A stretch of DNA of 64,000 bases, taken from the NCBI GenBank assembly GCA_020161405.1, contig JAIUOD010000005.1, forward strand, positions 248,001 to 312,000. Reading direction: 5' to 3'. Both the position numbers and the translations under genes were made by a program. Shown piece after piece: positions 9,540-18,511 of the stretch (positions are counted from its first letter, which is position 1; each line of letters starts with the position of its first letter). The DNA is from Pseudomonadota bacterium (GTDB lineage Bacteria > Pseudomonadota > Alphaproteobacteria > Caulobacterales > Aquidulcibacteraceae). The notes under the pieces were generated by a model, which was not told the origin of the DNA, made no database searches, and was given only the letters and a program-made list of their open reading frames with translations.

Positions 9540-9911
9540 TTACCACCATGAGTCATAAACGACGTCGCGGCCTTCGGCGATAATTTCACGGGCTTTGCGG
9601 ATGAAATCTAAGTCATCTTCTTTTTCTTCGCCCGTGGTTTCGCCAAAGAAGAAGCCATGGGTTTCGGGAAGTGCCTCGCCTTTGATAGCGGCTTCGAGTG
9701 CATCAATATCCTCGATATTCAAGATAAGTGGGTCACAGTTAAAATCAGGGTTTGAACCGCCTTTGGCTTCGTATAATTGTTGCATCCAACCGTGAAGATT
9801 TGGATGCTTGCGCCAATAGTGAAATTGGATGGCATTGTCGCCTAATTTGAAATCCACGGGCGCGCGAGTTTCGTCACGTTCAACTGAAAAAGCATACATA
9901 TCAAGTCCCAT
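9540..9911 (-). CDS. Small accessory protein of the MGLDMYA type
   Basis: 123 residues. The N-terminus MGLDMYAFSVERDE followed by FHYWRKHPNLHGWM is typical of a small family carried by phages, plasmids and integrative elements; no function is established to my knowledge. The C-terminal half is acidic. The ATG is preceded by AAGGAGACT, a good ribosome site. It ends 11 bases from the shared terminator. Confidence 0.75.
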   Translation of the reverse strand: MGLDMYAFSVERDETRAPVDFKLGDNAIQFHYWRKHPNLHGWMQQLYEAKGGSNPDFNCDPLILNIEDIDALEAAIKGEALPETHGFFFGETTGEEKEDDLDFIRKAREIIAEGRDVVYDSWW

Positions 9912-10347
9912 TTTAGTCTCCTTTTGGGTTAAGGCGCACGTTCATTCGTGCGACCTGTTGGAGACGGACAAGTTTCAGACATTCGCGCGTTCAATGCCCC
10001 AACACGGCTTTGCAAAAGGTGGTGCGGGCAGCGGGCTTGAAGGCATAAGCGATGAATGAAACTAAGAAACCAATATGGTCAGGTTGCAGAATGCGCACCC
10101 TAAACAAGGGAGACATGGAACGATATCATATTGCTTTTGGTGCGTGATACCGCCAATAGATTTTAAGGCGAATGACCTGAAACATTGGAAATACAAATCA
10201 GTTTGGATTTAAAATTAAAGCCAAAACAATTCTGATTTTATGATGAAGCCAAATAATCGAAATATTTCTGCAATCAAATATAGAAATGTCAAAAATACAT
10301 GATAACAATAGCGATTATTTGAATGCGAAAGTTTTGGAGTAATAGCC
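9912..10347. other. Gene-free stretch between the MGLDMYA gene and the lipoprotein gene
   Basis: It holds the promoter region of the left-hand minus-strand gene and of the lipoprotein gene. One small hairpin is visible near 9930-9950 (CGCACG...CGTGCG). I see no convincing coding sequence or repeat. Confidence 0.4.
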
Positions 10348-10953
10348 ATGAAATTTGTAAGCTGTGTTGCAATATTGGGTTTAGTGCTTTCGGTTTCGGC
10401 ATGCGGTAACAATGGTTCAAATGCAGAATTGGTCGCGAAACAACAAGCCGAAATTGAAAAGTTGAAAGCAGACGCAGAATTGGCAAAGGCCCAGACCGCA
10501 AAAATGCTAGCAGATATTGACAAAACGAAAACAGAGACTGGCGAGTTGAGCGATGAAGCCCGCATTAGAAGTTCCACTATTGATGCAGATGTAAAGATAG
10601 CCAAAGCTAAAGCTGATTTTGTCAAGGGATATGCCGATGCTGTAGAAAATAGAAGAAATGGTGGAACCCCTAATAATCCCCCGCAACAGGTCAAACCACA
10701 AAAATCAAGTATTGATGTATTAACCATTATTGATCCTACTGAAGGCACGCTGGCAGGATTCATGAATAATCCGGATATTAATTTATCGGCGCGCTTCGGT
10801 GAAATTGCTGGCATTATCCGAAATGCAGCTGGCGATGGGCAATTAAGCAAAGCGGAATTGGAAACCGCTAAGTCTCAAATTAATAACACCAGCCTAAATC
10901 AGGCCGACAAAAGGTCGATCATTGCCGTAATAAATTATGGTTTTACGCAATAA
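10348..10953 (+). CDS. Lipoprotein with coiled-coil N-terminal part
   Basis: 201 residues. Signal peptide with a lipobox: LSVSACGNN, so Cys19 is the likely acylated residue. Residues 27-75 form a charged alpha-helix (KQQAEIEKLKADAELAKAQ), followed by a Pro/Asn linker (about 100-120) and a C-terminal helical domain (ELETAKSQINNTSLNQADKR). The +2 residue is Gly, so outer-membrane sorting is likely. No family recognised. It may be a component or entry-exclusion-like protein of the element, but nothing in the sequence proves this. Confidence 0.75.
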   Translation: MKFVSCVAILGLVLSVSACGNNGSNAELVAKQQAEIEKLKADAELAKAQTAKMLADIDKTKTETGELSDEARIRSSTIDADVKIAKAKADFVKGYADAVENRRNGGTPNNPPQQVKPQKSSIDVLTIIDPTEGTLAGFMNNPDINLSARFGEIAGIIRNAAGDGQLSKAELETAKSQINNTSLNQADKRSIIAVINYGFTQ

Positions 10954-11317
10954 ACAAAAGTTGAACCCATAATTCCGCAAAAATAATACGAGTAGAAAAA
11001 AAATTTGATCCCCACAATGGAACGATTAATTAAATTCTGATTTTGACATTCGCATTGGTCACAATGATTTCCAATCACCTTTGTTCCGCGCTCAATTGAG
11101 AGCCTGATGTTCAAACTATTCAAAACCACCCTATAGAACCGCAAGGCACGCATTTAATTTGCGCGCATTTTATCCGAAAACCGCTTCACACTTTTCGGAA
11201 TGCGCTTGTGCCTTCTCCATTCCATTTCGCTTCAAAGAATGCGGTTCGGGTGGGTTTTGAATTTTGCGTCCTCCATCGCTTCTCAATTTTGAGCGGCGGG
11301 AAACAAAGGAGGAAATC
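10954..11317. other. Gene-free stretch upstream of a small gene
   Basis: No coding sequence with a ribosome site was found. The only clear signal is the strong Shine-Dalgarno AAAGGAGG at 11305-11312 for the next gene. Confidence 0.4.
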
Positions 11318-11485
11318 ATGTTCAAAATGACCAAAAGCTATCTTAAAACAAAATCTAAATTTGAGCTACAAGCCATGTTCAATAAAGTAGCTGGAACAAT
11401 TCCTGCTCTTGAAAACCCAAATCTTGAATTGGCAAAATCATTGCTTTGCATGATTAAAGCCGAACTTCAAAACCGTGCGCCATAA
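11318..11485 (+). CDS. Small hypothetical protein
   Basis: 55 residues (MFKMTKSYLKTKSKFELQAM...). A longer reading frame starts upstream, but AAAGGAGG five bases before this ATG fixes the start. The basic N-terminus and the helix with ENPNLELAKSLLCMIKAEL resemble small accessory proteins that sit next to MSKETK-type genes in alphaproteobacterial plasmids. Function unknown. Confidence 0.65.
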   Translation: MFKMTKSYLKTKSKFELQAMFNKVAGTIPALENPNLELAKSLLCMIKAELQNRAP

Positions 11486-11494
11486 AAGGCATTT

Positions 11495-11510
11495 GGGGGC
11501 TTTCGCCCCC
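11495..11510. terminator. Hairpin between convergent small genes
   Basis: GGGGGC (11495-11500), loop TTTC, GCCCCC (11505-11510). It lacks a long T run but lies between convergent stops and is the likely terminator. Confidence 0.65.
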
Positions 11511-11515
11511 ATTTG

Positions 11516-11701
11516 CTATTTGGTGTCGTTGGTGCGCATTACGATACGACCATTTAGCGGCATTGCATTAAGCGCAAGGGTGAAACCTTTGCCGTCTTTG
11601 GTTGCCCAAGCTACACCGATGTCTGTCCATCTTGCGGTTTCACCTTCACCATTTACGGTGAAAAGACGGTGGCTTGGTTGGTTTTTGGTTTCTTTAGACA
11701 T
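11516..11701 (-). CDS. Small conserved accessory protein
   Basis: 61 residues beginning MSKETKNQPSHRLFTV, with GGAG six bases upstream; the longer frame upstream is not needed. The body (WTDIGVAWATKDGKGF, then LPLNGR-like LNAMPLNGRIVMR) matches a small protein found widely on alphaproteobacterial plasmids and integrative elements. It looks like a small beta-rich domain; function unknown. Confidence 0.75.
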   Translation of the reverse strand: MSKETKNQPSHRLFTVNGEGETARWTDIGVAWATKDGKGFTLALNAMPLNGRIVMRTNDTK

Positions 11702-12049
11702 TTTCATCTCCATTTGTTTTACCCAATGGACTATTCCTTCGGGCTTCATGGGGAGAAGTAAGACACGGCGCATAAGCGGTTGGTTCAAAGGTTGAATGAA
11801 ATGAACACGCGTGCGGAGCTGCAAGGAACTGAAGCGAGCAACCTTGAACCATTAACGCGCGGCGGGTCAATCTAACCCATGATCAATGCCCGATGGATAG
11901 TTTTCGATTGTAAAAACTTGGCAGTGAAAATTATGAAACCGGGCCAAGCAAAAACCACAAAGTCTCAAAATGGTGAAAGAATGCAATGTTGTTGGTCATA
12001 CTCGGTTCCACTACCAAAAATGTCAAGGCAAACGTGTTTCACTTGCTCT

Positions 12050-13462
12050 TTATTTAATTGCACTCGGTTTGACATTAACGAATTGCGTAAGTGAGCTGTA
12101 AACAGCATTATGTGAGTAAGGGCCTCGAAACTCTCCCGCCTTGTAGTCAAACCACAAATGCGTGATATCATCAAATAAATTGATATCCGTCGGATATTTC
12201 GCGAATGGATTGTGATACATCGTTATGGTGTCCGCCCATGATTCCTCGTAGCTCGGATCATCAATGTCGCTAACTTCAAACTTTGGCAAAAATCCTGCAG
12301 GACTTGGTCGTGCCAAATGCCGAAGAATTTTCAAATTAACGTCGTCAAGACCTGCAAGCCTTGCCATTCTTGCAAATGTCGGCAAAGTTGCTCCATTAGA
12401 ATATAACACTGCGCTAATGTTTTCCGCGTCAGGCTGCAAGAAAAATCCAGACGGTATTATTTTGCCTTTGAATGCATGGGTCTCAATTTTTTCCATTTTG
12501 GGGCGCTCTAAGCCATCAAATACTTCCGTTTCAAAAATTATTTTTCCTTCTCCATCTATGTGTGTTGCGGCTCTATATCCATATAAATAGTCGTGCAGGC
12601 CAGTCCGTGACCAAGTCATAGAACCGATTGAAAAGTCGTCACTTCCTTGGTGATAATCGTGAATCGCTAGAATTAATGGCCTACCTTTAACATTTTCTTT
12701 TTCCCAATATTTTTTATTGAGCTTTGAGAATAACGGACTTCCGTATTTTATTGGAATATAATCTTGATTGACTTCCAATATTTCTTTTGGATTCGAGGGA
12801 GGCTGGACATCGAATTCTGGGTTTGCGTTTACTGTCACTGCTTCGACAAAAATTTCTTTATCTTCCTTCAGTAACTTATAATCGGGCGCATTAAAGTCGT
12901 TATCAAACTCAAACCATGCATTGTAAAAGTATAAATAAAGAAACAATTCCCATAGGCGGGCGCTAAATCCATCAGTTTGAAACTGCTGCAGATAGTGTCC
13001 GTCCACATCAATATGAGAATGAACCGCTTCACGTATTAGAGCCCTCGCACCTTTGTATTTTTCATTATTTAGTAGAACTTCAAAATATGGATGCAGCTTA
13101 CTTGGAGCAACTTTAAGGTCATAAATATCGTGGGTTGGGGCTTTTTCATCAAACTGCTCATATAAATCGGTGCCATCAAGTGCAAATATTTCCAGTTCGA
13201 TTTGCAAGGCAGATATAGACTTTAAGGAATCGCTAAAGAATTTTTTAGAAACTTTGATACAGCGAAACAACCTTCTTTTATCTCTTCCCAAAATGACATA
13301 TCCGAAATCATTATCTCTGAAATCATGGATTACCACTCCGAGTAACTTGCGATTTGCCGCCTCAAACCAGGCTACTTCTCTCGTCATTACGCGAACCATA
13401 GGCTGTCTCGCATAACAGTATGCATTGAACTGCCTTTCAGATATTTCGTTAATTAATTTCAT
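12050..13462 (-). CDS. Unknown protein, possible PD-(D/E)XK-like domain
   Basis: About 470 residues. The block ELFLYLYFYNAWFEF (Glu172), APDYKLL (Asp194) and EIFVEAV (Glu207) follows the order of a PD-(D/E)XK nuclease core: helix Glu, P-D strand, E-x-x strand; the usual Lys is replaced (E-A-V). The C-terminal third has SAVLYSNGATLPTFARMARLAG, a motif I remember from unnamed proteins of this size. The assignment to a nuclease fold is an inference. The start at 13462 is preceded by AGGTGAT; a second ATG lies seven codons upstream without a ribosome site. Standing alone in a restriction-carrying island, a role in defence is possible. Confidence 0.6.
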   Translation of the reverse strand: MKLINEISERQFNAYCYARQPMVRVMTREVAWFEAANRKLLGVVIHDFRDNDFGYVILGRDKRRLFRCIKVSKKFFSDSLKSISALQIELEIFALDGTDLYEQFDEKAPTHDIYDLKVAPSKLHPYFEVLLNNEKYKGARALIREAVHSHIDVDGHYLQQFQTDGFSARLWELFLYLYFYNAWFEFDNDFNAPDYKLLKEDKEIFVEAVTVNANPEFDVQPPSNPKEILEVNQDYIPIKYGSPLFSKLNKKYWEKENVKGRPLILAIHDYHQGSDDFSIGSMTWSRTGLHDYLYGYRAATHIDGEGKIIFETEVFDGLERPKMEKIETHAFKGKIIPSGFFLQPDAENISAVLYSNGATLPTFARMARLAGLDDVNLKILRHLARPSPAGFLPKFEVSDIDDPSYEESWADTITMYHNPFAKYPTDINLFDDITHLWFDYKAGEFRGPYSHNAVYSSLTQFVNVKPSAIK

Positions 13463-13499
13463 ACTATCACCTATTGAAGTCATACCATATAACCCAGCC

Positions 13500-13805
13500 T
13501 TAAAAAAGGGCGAGTTGGCTAGGGTTTGGGAATTTTGGAGCTTTGAAAAAGCCCGATTGCTTGTTTGAATTTAAGTAATCAAAGGCGAATTCTGCCACGT
13601 TATCAAAGCCATCGACTTTGTCGGCTTCGATAATAATTTTTTTGAAGGTTTTGTTTGAAAATGGAAGTGATTTTCCGTCCATGCTTTCGATTTCAACGAT
13701 TGATTTCCATTGACCATCATCAAATTGGATTGCGTAACGCTCAAAGCGGATTTCAATTTTAACGCCATTCCAAAATTTACGAGTGATTGAGAAGTCTTGT
13801 TTCAT
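13500..13805 (-). CDS. Small hypothetical protein
   Basis: 101 residues (MKQDFSITRKFWNGVKIEIR...), start fixed by CAGGAGGCAG seven bases upstream. It seems to be a beta-rich domain (alternating hydrophobics in KIEIRFERYAIQF and KKIIIEADKV) with a Pro/Phe-rich tail. Function unknown; same strand as the following gene, 37 bases away. Confidence 0.6.
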   Translation of the reverse strand: MKQDFSITRKFWNGVKIEIRFERYAIQFDDGQWKSIVEIESMDGKSLPFSNKTFKKIIIEADKVDGFDNVAEFAFDYLNSNKQSGFFKAPKFPNPSQLALF

Positions 13806-13864
13806 GTCTGCCTCCTGCTGGCTTTGATTGTTCATTTGACGGGGAGACAAAGGCAGGTGATTAA

Positions 13865-13941
13865 AACTTGGGGTTCACCATCGGGGAACGGGTAACACGG
13901 GAGCACGCGAACTGAACGGGCAGCCCGTTGAACCCCAAGTT
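13865..13941. repeat. Long inverted repeat with nested hairpin
   Basis: AACTTGGGGTTCA (13865-13877) pairs perfectly with TGAACCCCAAGTT (13929-13941), 13 bp, enclosing a second 7-bp hairpin (AACGGGC 13915-13921 / GCCCGTT 13923-13929). It could be a structured RNA, a replication or transfer signal, or an operator. The 13,851-14,323 stretch holds no convincing gene otherwise. Confidence 0.6.
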
Positions 13942-14323
13942 GAACATGCCAAACACGTCAAATTAAATGAACAACAAAGGCCACAGGTTTGAAGGCAAAG
14001 ACATTCAAGACGGCGAACACCGTATTGGAAAAGATGGTGATAAAATGAAATATGACCGCTTGAGATATATACCAATTTGTGAGGTCAAAAATGGAAATAT
14101 GAAATCGGAATACTCGGAAATATCCCCCACTACAAAGCGAAAGAAATTATAGAGATAAAGCCGATCAAGATGCCAATGCGTGGATTAGGTCGCCCACTTA
14201 AATTCAAAAGCAATTAAGCAATGCACCAATCAAACCCAGCCAATTCGAACTTTTAAGGCGGGTTAGTTTCCCCCAATTGTTTCAGCCATTCGATTAAAAT
14301 TCTCGCAAATTAGTGAGGCAAAA

Positions 14324-14608
14324 ATGAAAAGACGGATTAGACGATATAGAGGTATGACATCATCAAACAAAGGATTACACGCGTTTACAATAAGTTGCTT
14401 GGGCAATGGTAATTTCCATTTGAGTATTGATAAAGTTGGGCAATGCTATTTGTTAGAGGGGATTAGCAAAAAACTTCCAGAAAATTGGAACGATGATGAT
14501 GTATTGCATGCTTTGTTTGAAATCATTGACCGCAAAATATTCCAAGGTGAATTTAATTATGGCTCGTATCGTGGCGGGAAATCATACGACCCAGATGTTC
14601 CATTTTAA
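14324..14608 (+). CDS. Small hypothetical protein
   Basis: 94 residues, basic N-terminus (MKRRIRRYRG) and an acidic middle (ENWNDDDVLHALFEIID). GTGAGG lies in front of the ATG. No family recognised. A 'TAGTTTCCCCCA' motif is present 48 bases before the start and again just after the stop. Confidence 0.55.
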   Translation: MKRRIRRYRGMTSSNKGLHAFTISCLGNGNFHLSIDKVGQCYLLEGISKKLPENWNDDDVLHALFEIIDRKIFQGEFNYGSYRGGKSYDPDVPF

Positions 14609-14672
14609 AATAGTTTCCCCCACCGATTTTGAGTACGCGTGAAATAATAGGCTTCGAATATAGGAGCCAAAA

Positions 14673-15482
14673 ATGTCAACAGAATCCGATAGACCGTTTA
14701 TAGTGAATAATAAGAAGTCGCAAATTATTGCGCCACAGCAATATGCGCAAAGTCATGAACGAAATCCCCATTATCAAACTTTGAATTTCGCGCCGAAGCC
14801 AAACCCATTTTTTGGTTGGATTGGGTCACTTTTTAAATCAGCGGCGACATTAGGCTTTGGACTTTTCTTAGCATTTGGAGTTGAAAAATACGCGCCTCAA
14901 GAATACAAAATCTCCGAAATAGTTGGCACTTATGAAGCTAATGTTGAAGGCATAGTGCTTGAGCGCACCAAAGGAATTGAAACCTATTACCTTACAGAGT
15001 TAGAAAGCTATAAAGGCGAAGTTAATGCCTATGTTGAAGCAAGCAATGCAGCCGCAAGGTCGCGCAACGACGCGGTTTTGCAACATTACAAGGCTTCATA
15101 CGACCGCAACCAAATCCTAACCCAAAGCTATTTAAACTTGAGGTCATTTAGCGTTCAAAAATTTGTAAATATTGCAGAGACGTTAAATTCAACTGATTTA
15201 GGGGTAAGTTCAGGTTCGTTAGCGGTTGGTCGCTTATTTGGCAAAGTTGACCCTGCATTAGGTCAAGCATTTATGAATTACGGCACCGAAGGTGGCGAGT
15301 TAGCTGCACGCCGCCTCGAAGAATATTTCAAACGCGGCATGGCAATCGAGTTGCCAGACGCAAATGATTTTTTGCCAACGCTTGAAGACGTTCAAAACGA
15401 ATTGGATGGCATCAAAACTCCAGATGCCCCCAGACCGCCGCGTCTTGTTCGCTATTCTGCCGTTATGAACAAGGGAGAATAG
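14673..15482 (+). CDS. Single-pass membrane protein preceding the VirD4-like ATPase
   Basis: 269 residues. One membrane segment near residues 48-70 (GWIGSLFKSAATLGFGLFLAF), then a long helical, probably coiled-coil region to about residue 150, and a C-terminal Pro-rich tail. The next gene, a VirD4/TraG-like ATPase that lacks its own membrane anchor, starts two bases after its stop. A plausible role is membrane anchor of that ATPase, which is an inference from context only. Start preceded by TAGGAGCC, a good ribosome site. Confidence 0.65.
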   Translation: MSTESDRPFIVNNKKSQIIAPQQYAQSHERNPHYQTLNFAPKPNPFFGWIGSLFKSAATLGFGLFLAFGVEKYAPQEYKISEIVGTYEANVEGIVLERTKGIETYYLTELESYKGEVNAYVEASNAAARSRNDAVLQHYKASYDRNQILTQSYLNLRSFSVQKFVNIAETLNSTDLGVSSGSLAVGRLFGKVDPALGQAFMNYGTEGGELAARRLEEYFKRGMAIELPDANDFLPTLEDVQNELDGIKTPDAPRPPRLVRYSAVMNKGE

Positions 15483-15484
15483 AT

Positions 15485-17044
15485 TTGTCACGCCGTCGTT
15501 TTAGCCAAGACCTAAATTCACTATTAAACGCGCAAACTCGTTTGCAGCGTCTTTATGAAGAAGAGCGTGCCTTTCGGCGCGCTCAAGCAACCGAATGGCT
15601 TATAGCTCATTCGGAATCTTCAGGTAAATTTGGAGAAAGCCGACTTGCTGACGAATTCGATCTACAACAAGCTGGCCTGCTATCAGGACGTGGTTTGGTC
15701 ATCGGCGGATTTAATGGCAAAATAATGACCTATAATGGGGATGGTAGTTTAATCACACTTCTTCGAGCTGGTGGGGGAAAGAACACAAGTTTTATTTTTC
15801 CAAATTTGGCTTACGTAACGTCACGCTCACTTGTAATCATGGATATTAAGGAGGGTGAGAACGCTTATTCGTCCGCCGAATTCAGAGCCGAAAAATTAGG
15901 TAATAAATGCATATATTTAAATCCGTTTGGTTTACATGACTTGCCCAATACCAAAATCAATCCATTTCAAAGTTTGATTGATCTTTACAAAGCTGGAAAG
16001 GCGATTGATTCAGAATATGAAGAACTTGCCGAAATTATCATTCCAACTCCCAAAACCAAATCATCTAATAGCTGGGTTTATTCTGGTGCGCAGCAAATCA
16101 TTGCTTGGATATTGAATTACCTTTTGATTGATGATGATGCCAATTTGAGCCTTGGCTGGATTTGGCGATTTGCAAATTCTGGCGGTCAAGAATTAGCAAA
16201 TTTCTTCAGCTTTATGAAAGTATCAAGCGATGAAACGGTTGCATCACGCGCTCATCGCTATGACGATATGGCTCTTAATGCTCCAAAAGAATGGGCAGCA
16301 TATATTTCTGAAATTGCCAAAGCGATTAGCAATTTCAAGCCGAACACGTCCTTAGAAATATCGACACGCGTGAATGAATTTGATTTTGCAAATTTGAAAA
16401 AAGAACCGTATTCAATTTATGTTATTCTGCCTGCTTCAAAGATTGAAGCATGTGCCAAGTGGATTGGGCTAATCGTAAATCACATTATTGAAACCGTCGC
16501 TGCCGCAAGCGGTGAAATTAGAACCACAATTATTCTTGACGAACTTCCGCAATACTATGCCCCCGCTATCCCCAAAGCCCTACGCCTTTATCGTGGGCGC
16601 GGAATAAATCTATGGATGTTTTCGCAATCACGCCAAAGTCTTTATGATCGTTGGTCAAAAGATTTGGTTGCTGAATTTGAAGACCAAGCCGCTGTTTCAA
16701 TTTATAAGAATGTAACCGAGCCCCAAGTTCTGAAAGATTTAGAATATTGGTCGGGCAATAAAACCATTCTTAATCGGAATTTAGGTCATAATGCTGGCGT
16801 CTCTCAAGCTGGCTCTAGCGGCTTAAATGAGACCAAGCGCAATGTTCTTCAAGCCGAAGATATTTTATCTCTAAACCGAGACCAACATATTGTCCGCGTA
16901 TCGAATATGCCGCGATTAATTGTGGCAGACACCATCCCCTATTACGAAGTCCCCGAATGGAAAGCCGCAATTAAGGACGTGCGAGAAATGCACGCCAAAG
17001 GTTCGCAAATATCACGGGATAAGAAAGAGGGGAATGATGAATGA
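15485..17044 (+). CDS. VirD4/TraG-family coupling ATPase without membrane anchor
   Basis: 519 residues. Hexameric ATPase that in conjugation delivers DNA-protein substrates to a type IV secretion channel. Walker A is RAGGGKNTS (94-102), unusual for GxGxGK(S/T) in that Asn follows Lys; then FIFPNLAY and MDIKEGENA (the usual DPKGE block), and Walker B IILDELPQYY (near 348). A Gln/Ser-rich strand WMFSQSRQSLYDRW follows as in TraG. The N-terminal membrane helices of VirD4 are missing; the preceding gene may supply them. The start is TTG with GGGAG upstream. No relaxase or channel gene is in the window. The stop overlaps the next start (ATGA). Confidence 0.85.
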   Translation: MSRRRFSQDLNSLLNAQTRLQRLYEEERAFRRAQATEWLIAHSESSGKFGESRLADEFDLQQAGLLSGRGLVIGGFNGKIMTYNGDGSLITLLRAGGGKNTSFIFPNLAYVTSRSLVIMDIKEGENAYSSAEFRAEKLGNKCIYLNPFGLHDLPNTKINPFQSLIDLYKAGKAIDSEYEELAEIIIPTPKTKSSNSWVYSGAQQIIAWILNYLLIDDDANLSLGWIWRFANSGGQELANFFSFMKVSSDETVASRAHRYDDMALNAPKEWAAYISEIAKAISNFKPNTSLEISTRVNEFDFANLKKEPYSIYVILPASKIEACAKWIGLIVNHIIETVAAASGEIRTTIILDELPQYYAPAIPKALRLYRGRGINLWMFSQSRQSLYDRWSKDLVAEFEDQAAVSIYKNVTEPQVLKDLEYWSGNKTILNRNLGHNAGVSQAGSSGLNETKRNVLQAEDILSLNRDQHIVRVSNMPRLIVADTIPYYEVPEWKAAIKDVREMHAKGSQISRDKKEGNDE

Positions 17045-17421
17045 GAGACCCTCAAAAAAAAATAACTCGACGATTCAACACCGAAGTCAGAAGGACTGCG
17101 CACGAAATTGACATTAGCAAACGTGGCTCTGAAATAACTCAGAAAGCCAAGGAGCATTTTGAGAAATACCGAAGCCAATGGGTTAATCAACGCTATGGGC
17201 GGCTAATAAACTCAAAAGCTGCCCCCGCGCCAGAACTTACACCAAATGGCCTCAAAATGTCCCCATCGCAAAAGGCAAGCAAAGCCGCAAAGTTGGAAGT
17301 CGAAGCCAAGCAAAAATCGCGCCTTGATAATATCAAAGCCAAAGTGGAGCGCATGGTTGACCGTTCCAAAGGCAACGACCCCACAAGACCTCGTGGGCGG
17401 GATAAGGATTTGACTCTATAG
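17041..17421 (+). CDS. Small basic protein coupled to the VirD4-like gene
   Basis: 126 residues, very basic and mostly helical (RRTAHEIDISKRGSEITQKA; KAAKLEVEAKQKSRLDNIKA). The start overlaps the previous stop by 4 bases. Charge and context suggest a DNA-binding or relaxosome-type accessory protein, without a motif to prove it. Confidence 0.6.
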   Translation: MRDPQKKITRRFNTEVRRTAHEIDISKRGSEITQKAKEHFEKYRSQWVNQRYGRLINSKAAPAPELTPNGLKMSPSQKASKAAKLEVEAKQKSRLDNIKAKVERMVDRSKGNDPTRPRGRDKDLTL

Positions 17422-17493
17422 CTTCTACAATTAAAATAATAAAACTAAATTAAATAAGCTTTTAGGCAATTATAATTCGAAGAGAGTTGTACA

Positions 17494-18306
17494 ATGGGAG
17501 AAGCAAGTAAAAAGCATAAACGTCATAAAGATATTCTTTTGAATGCAAAAGGATGTATTTATTGTGCAGGAAAAAATGAAGCTACTCAAATAGATCATAT
17601 GCCTCCTAGAGCGATGTTTCGATTGTCTCAGAGACCCAAAGGATTAGAGTTTCCAAGTTGTTCAAAGTGCAATCAGGGCACAAGCAAATTGGATTTGGCC
17701 GCTGCTTTAATGGCGCGGACTTTTCCTGGTATAGCTAGTAAAAGTGAAGACACTGAATGGAGCAGATTGATGGCAGAAATTAATCGTGCAATTCCTGGAT
17801 TACTCCAAGAAATGTGGGTACCTCCAAGTCAAATGCGAGAAATGCTATGGAGAGAAGGAATTTTCGACGAAAATCTTGCTGGATTCAAAGCTGATGGCCC
17901 AATATTATCCGCACATATGCAAGCATTTGCTGCAAAAGTTGGGTTCGCTTTGCACTATGAGGCTACGGGAAATTATGTGCCAAAGGAAGGGCGAGTTCAG
18001 GTGCGTTGGTTTACAAGTACCGAGTTTATGAACGAAAGCTTACCGTTAGAACTAATAACTAACCTCGGAAAAACAGAGATACTAAAGCAAGGTAAAATTA
18101 CTTCTGAATTCGACTTTGAATATGGGTGGGCCTTGTACGAATTTAGAAATGATATAAGGCTTTATTATGCGAAAGTAAGGTCTTCCTTTGTAATTGCTGC
18201 TTTTGTAGTTGAGGATGTTAAAAACTTGCCTTTTGCGCTCGGTGAACTTGCCACTTTTGCACCAGGTGATTTAGTCGAACCATTTTCTGATAGAATTAAA
18301 GATTGA
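17494..18306 (+). CDS. HNH endonuclease-domain protein
   Basis: 270 residues. The N-terminal domain is a zinc-type HNH nuclease: CIYC (Cys21, Cys24), then IDHMPPRAMF (Asp34-His35), then CSKCNQG (Cys56, Cys59, Asn60). The C-terminal 200 residues are unknown. HNH proteins of this layout occur as restriction or toxin-like nucleases in mobile elements. It is on the same strand as the VirD4 operon but 72 bases downstream, with AAGAGAGTT as a possible ribosome site. Confidence 0.8.
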   Translation: MGEASKKHKRHKDILLNAKGCIYCAGKNEATQIDHMPPRAMFRLSQRPKGLEFPSCSKCNQGTSKLDLAAALMARTFPGIASKSEDTEWSRLMAEINRAIPGLLQEMWVPPSQMREMLWREGIFDENLAGFKADGPILSAHMQAFAAKVGFALHYEATGNYVPKEGRVQVRWFTSTEFMNESLPLELITNLGKTEILKQGKITSEFDFEYGWALYEFRNDIRLYYAKVRSSFVIAAFVVEDVKNLPFALGELATFAPGDLVEPFSDRIKD

Positions 18307-18417
18307 CTATTTGAATCAAAACAACATTAAATAGTTTTAATTGCTTTTTTATTTTGCTTCGCAGCAAGGATTCTATTTGATTACATAATTAGAGAAATGA
18401 TATCCTAAGAATTGGTG

Positions 18418-18459
18418 AATAATCTTTGCGGAGGAGGAGATACCCCCAAGATTATTTTT
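18418..18459. terminator. Long imperfect hairpin, probable terminator or att-region structure
   Basis: AATAATCTT (18418-18426) pairs with AAGATTATT (18451-18459), with GGAGGAGG/CCCCC-type pairing inside and a TTTT tail. A second hairpin (GAGCA-TGG-TGCTC) follows within 40 bases. They precede the recombinase operon and could act as attenuator. Confidence 0.5.
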
Positions 18460-18511
18460 AGACAATCTAAAATACCTTCAAATGAGCATGGTGCTCTTGA
18501 AGTGAGATTGT

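Noticed and set aside
13967..14152. 61-residue frame in the gap after the inverted repeat
   Set aside because: No ribosome site and no protein-like pattern.
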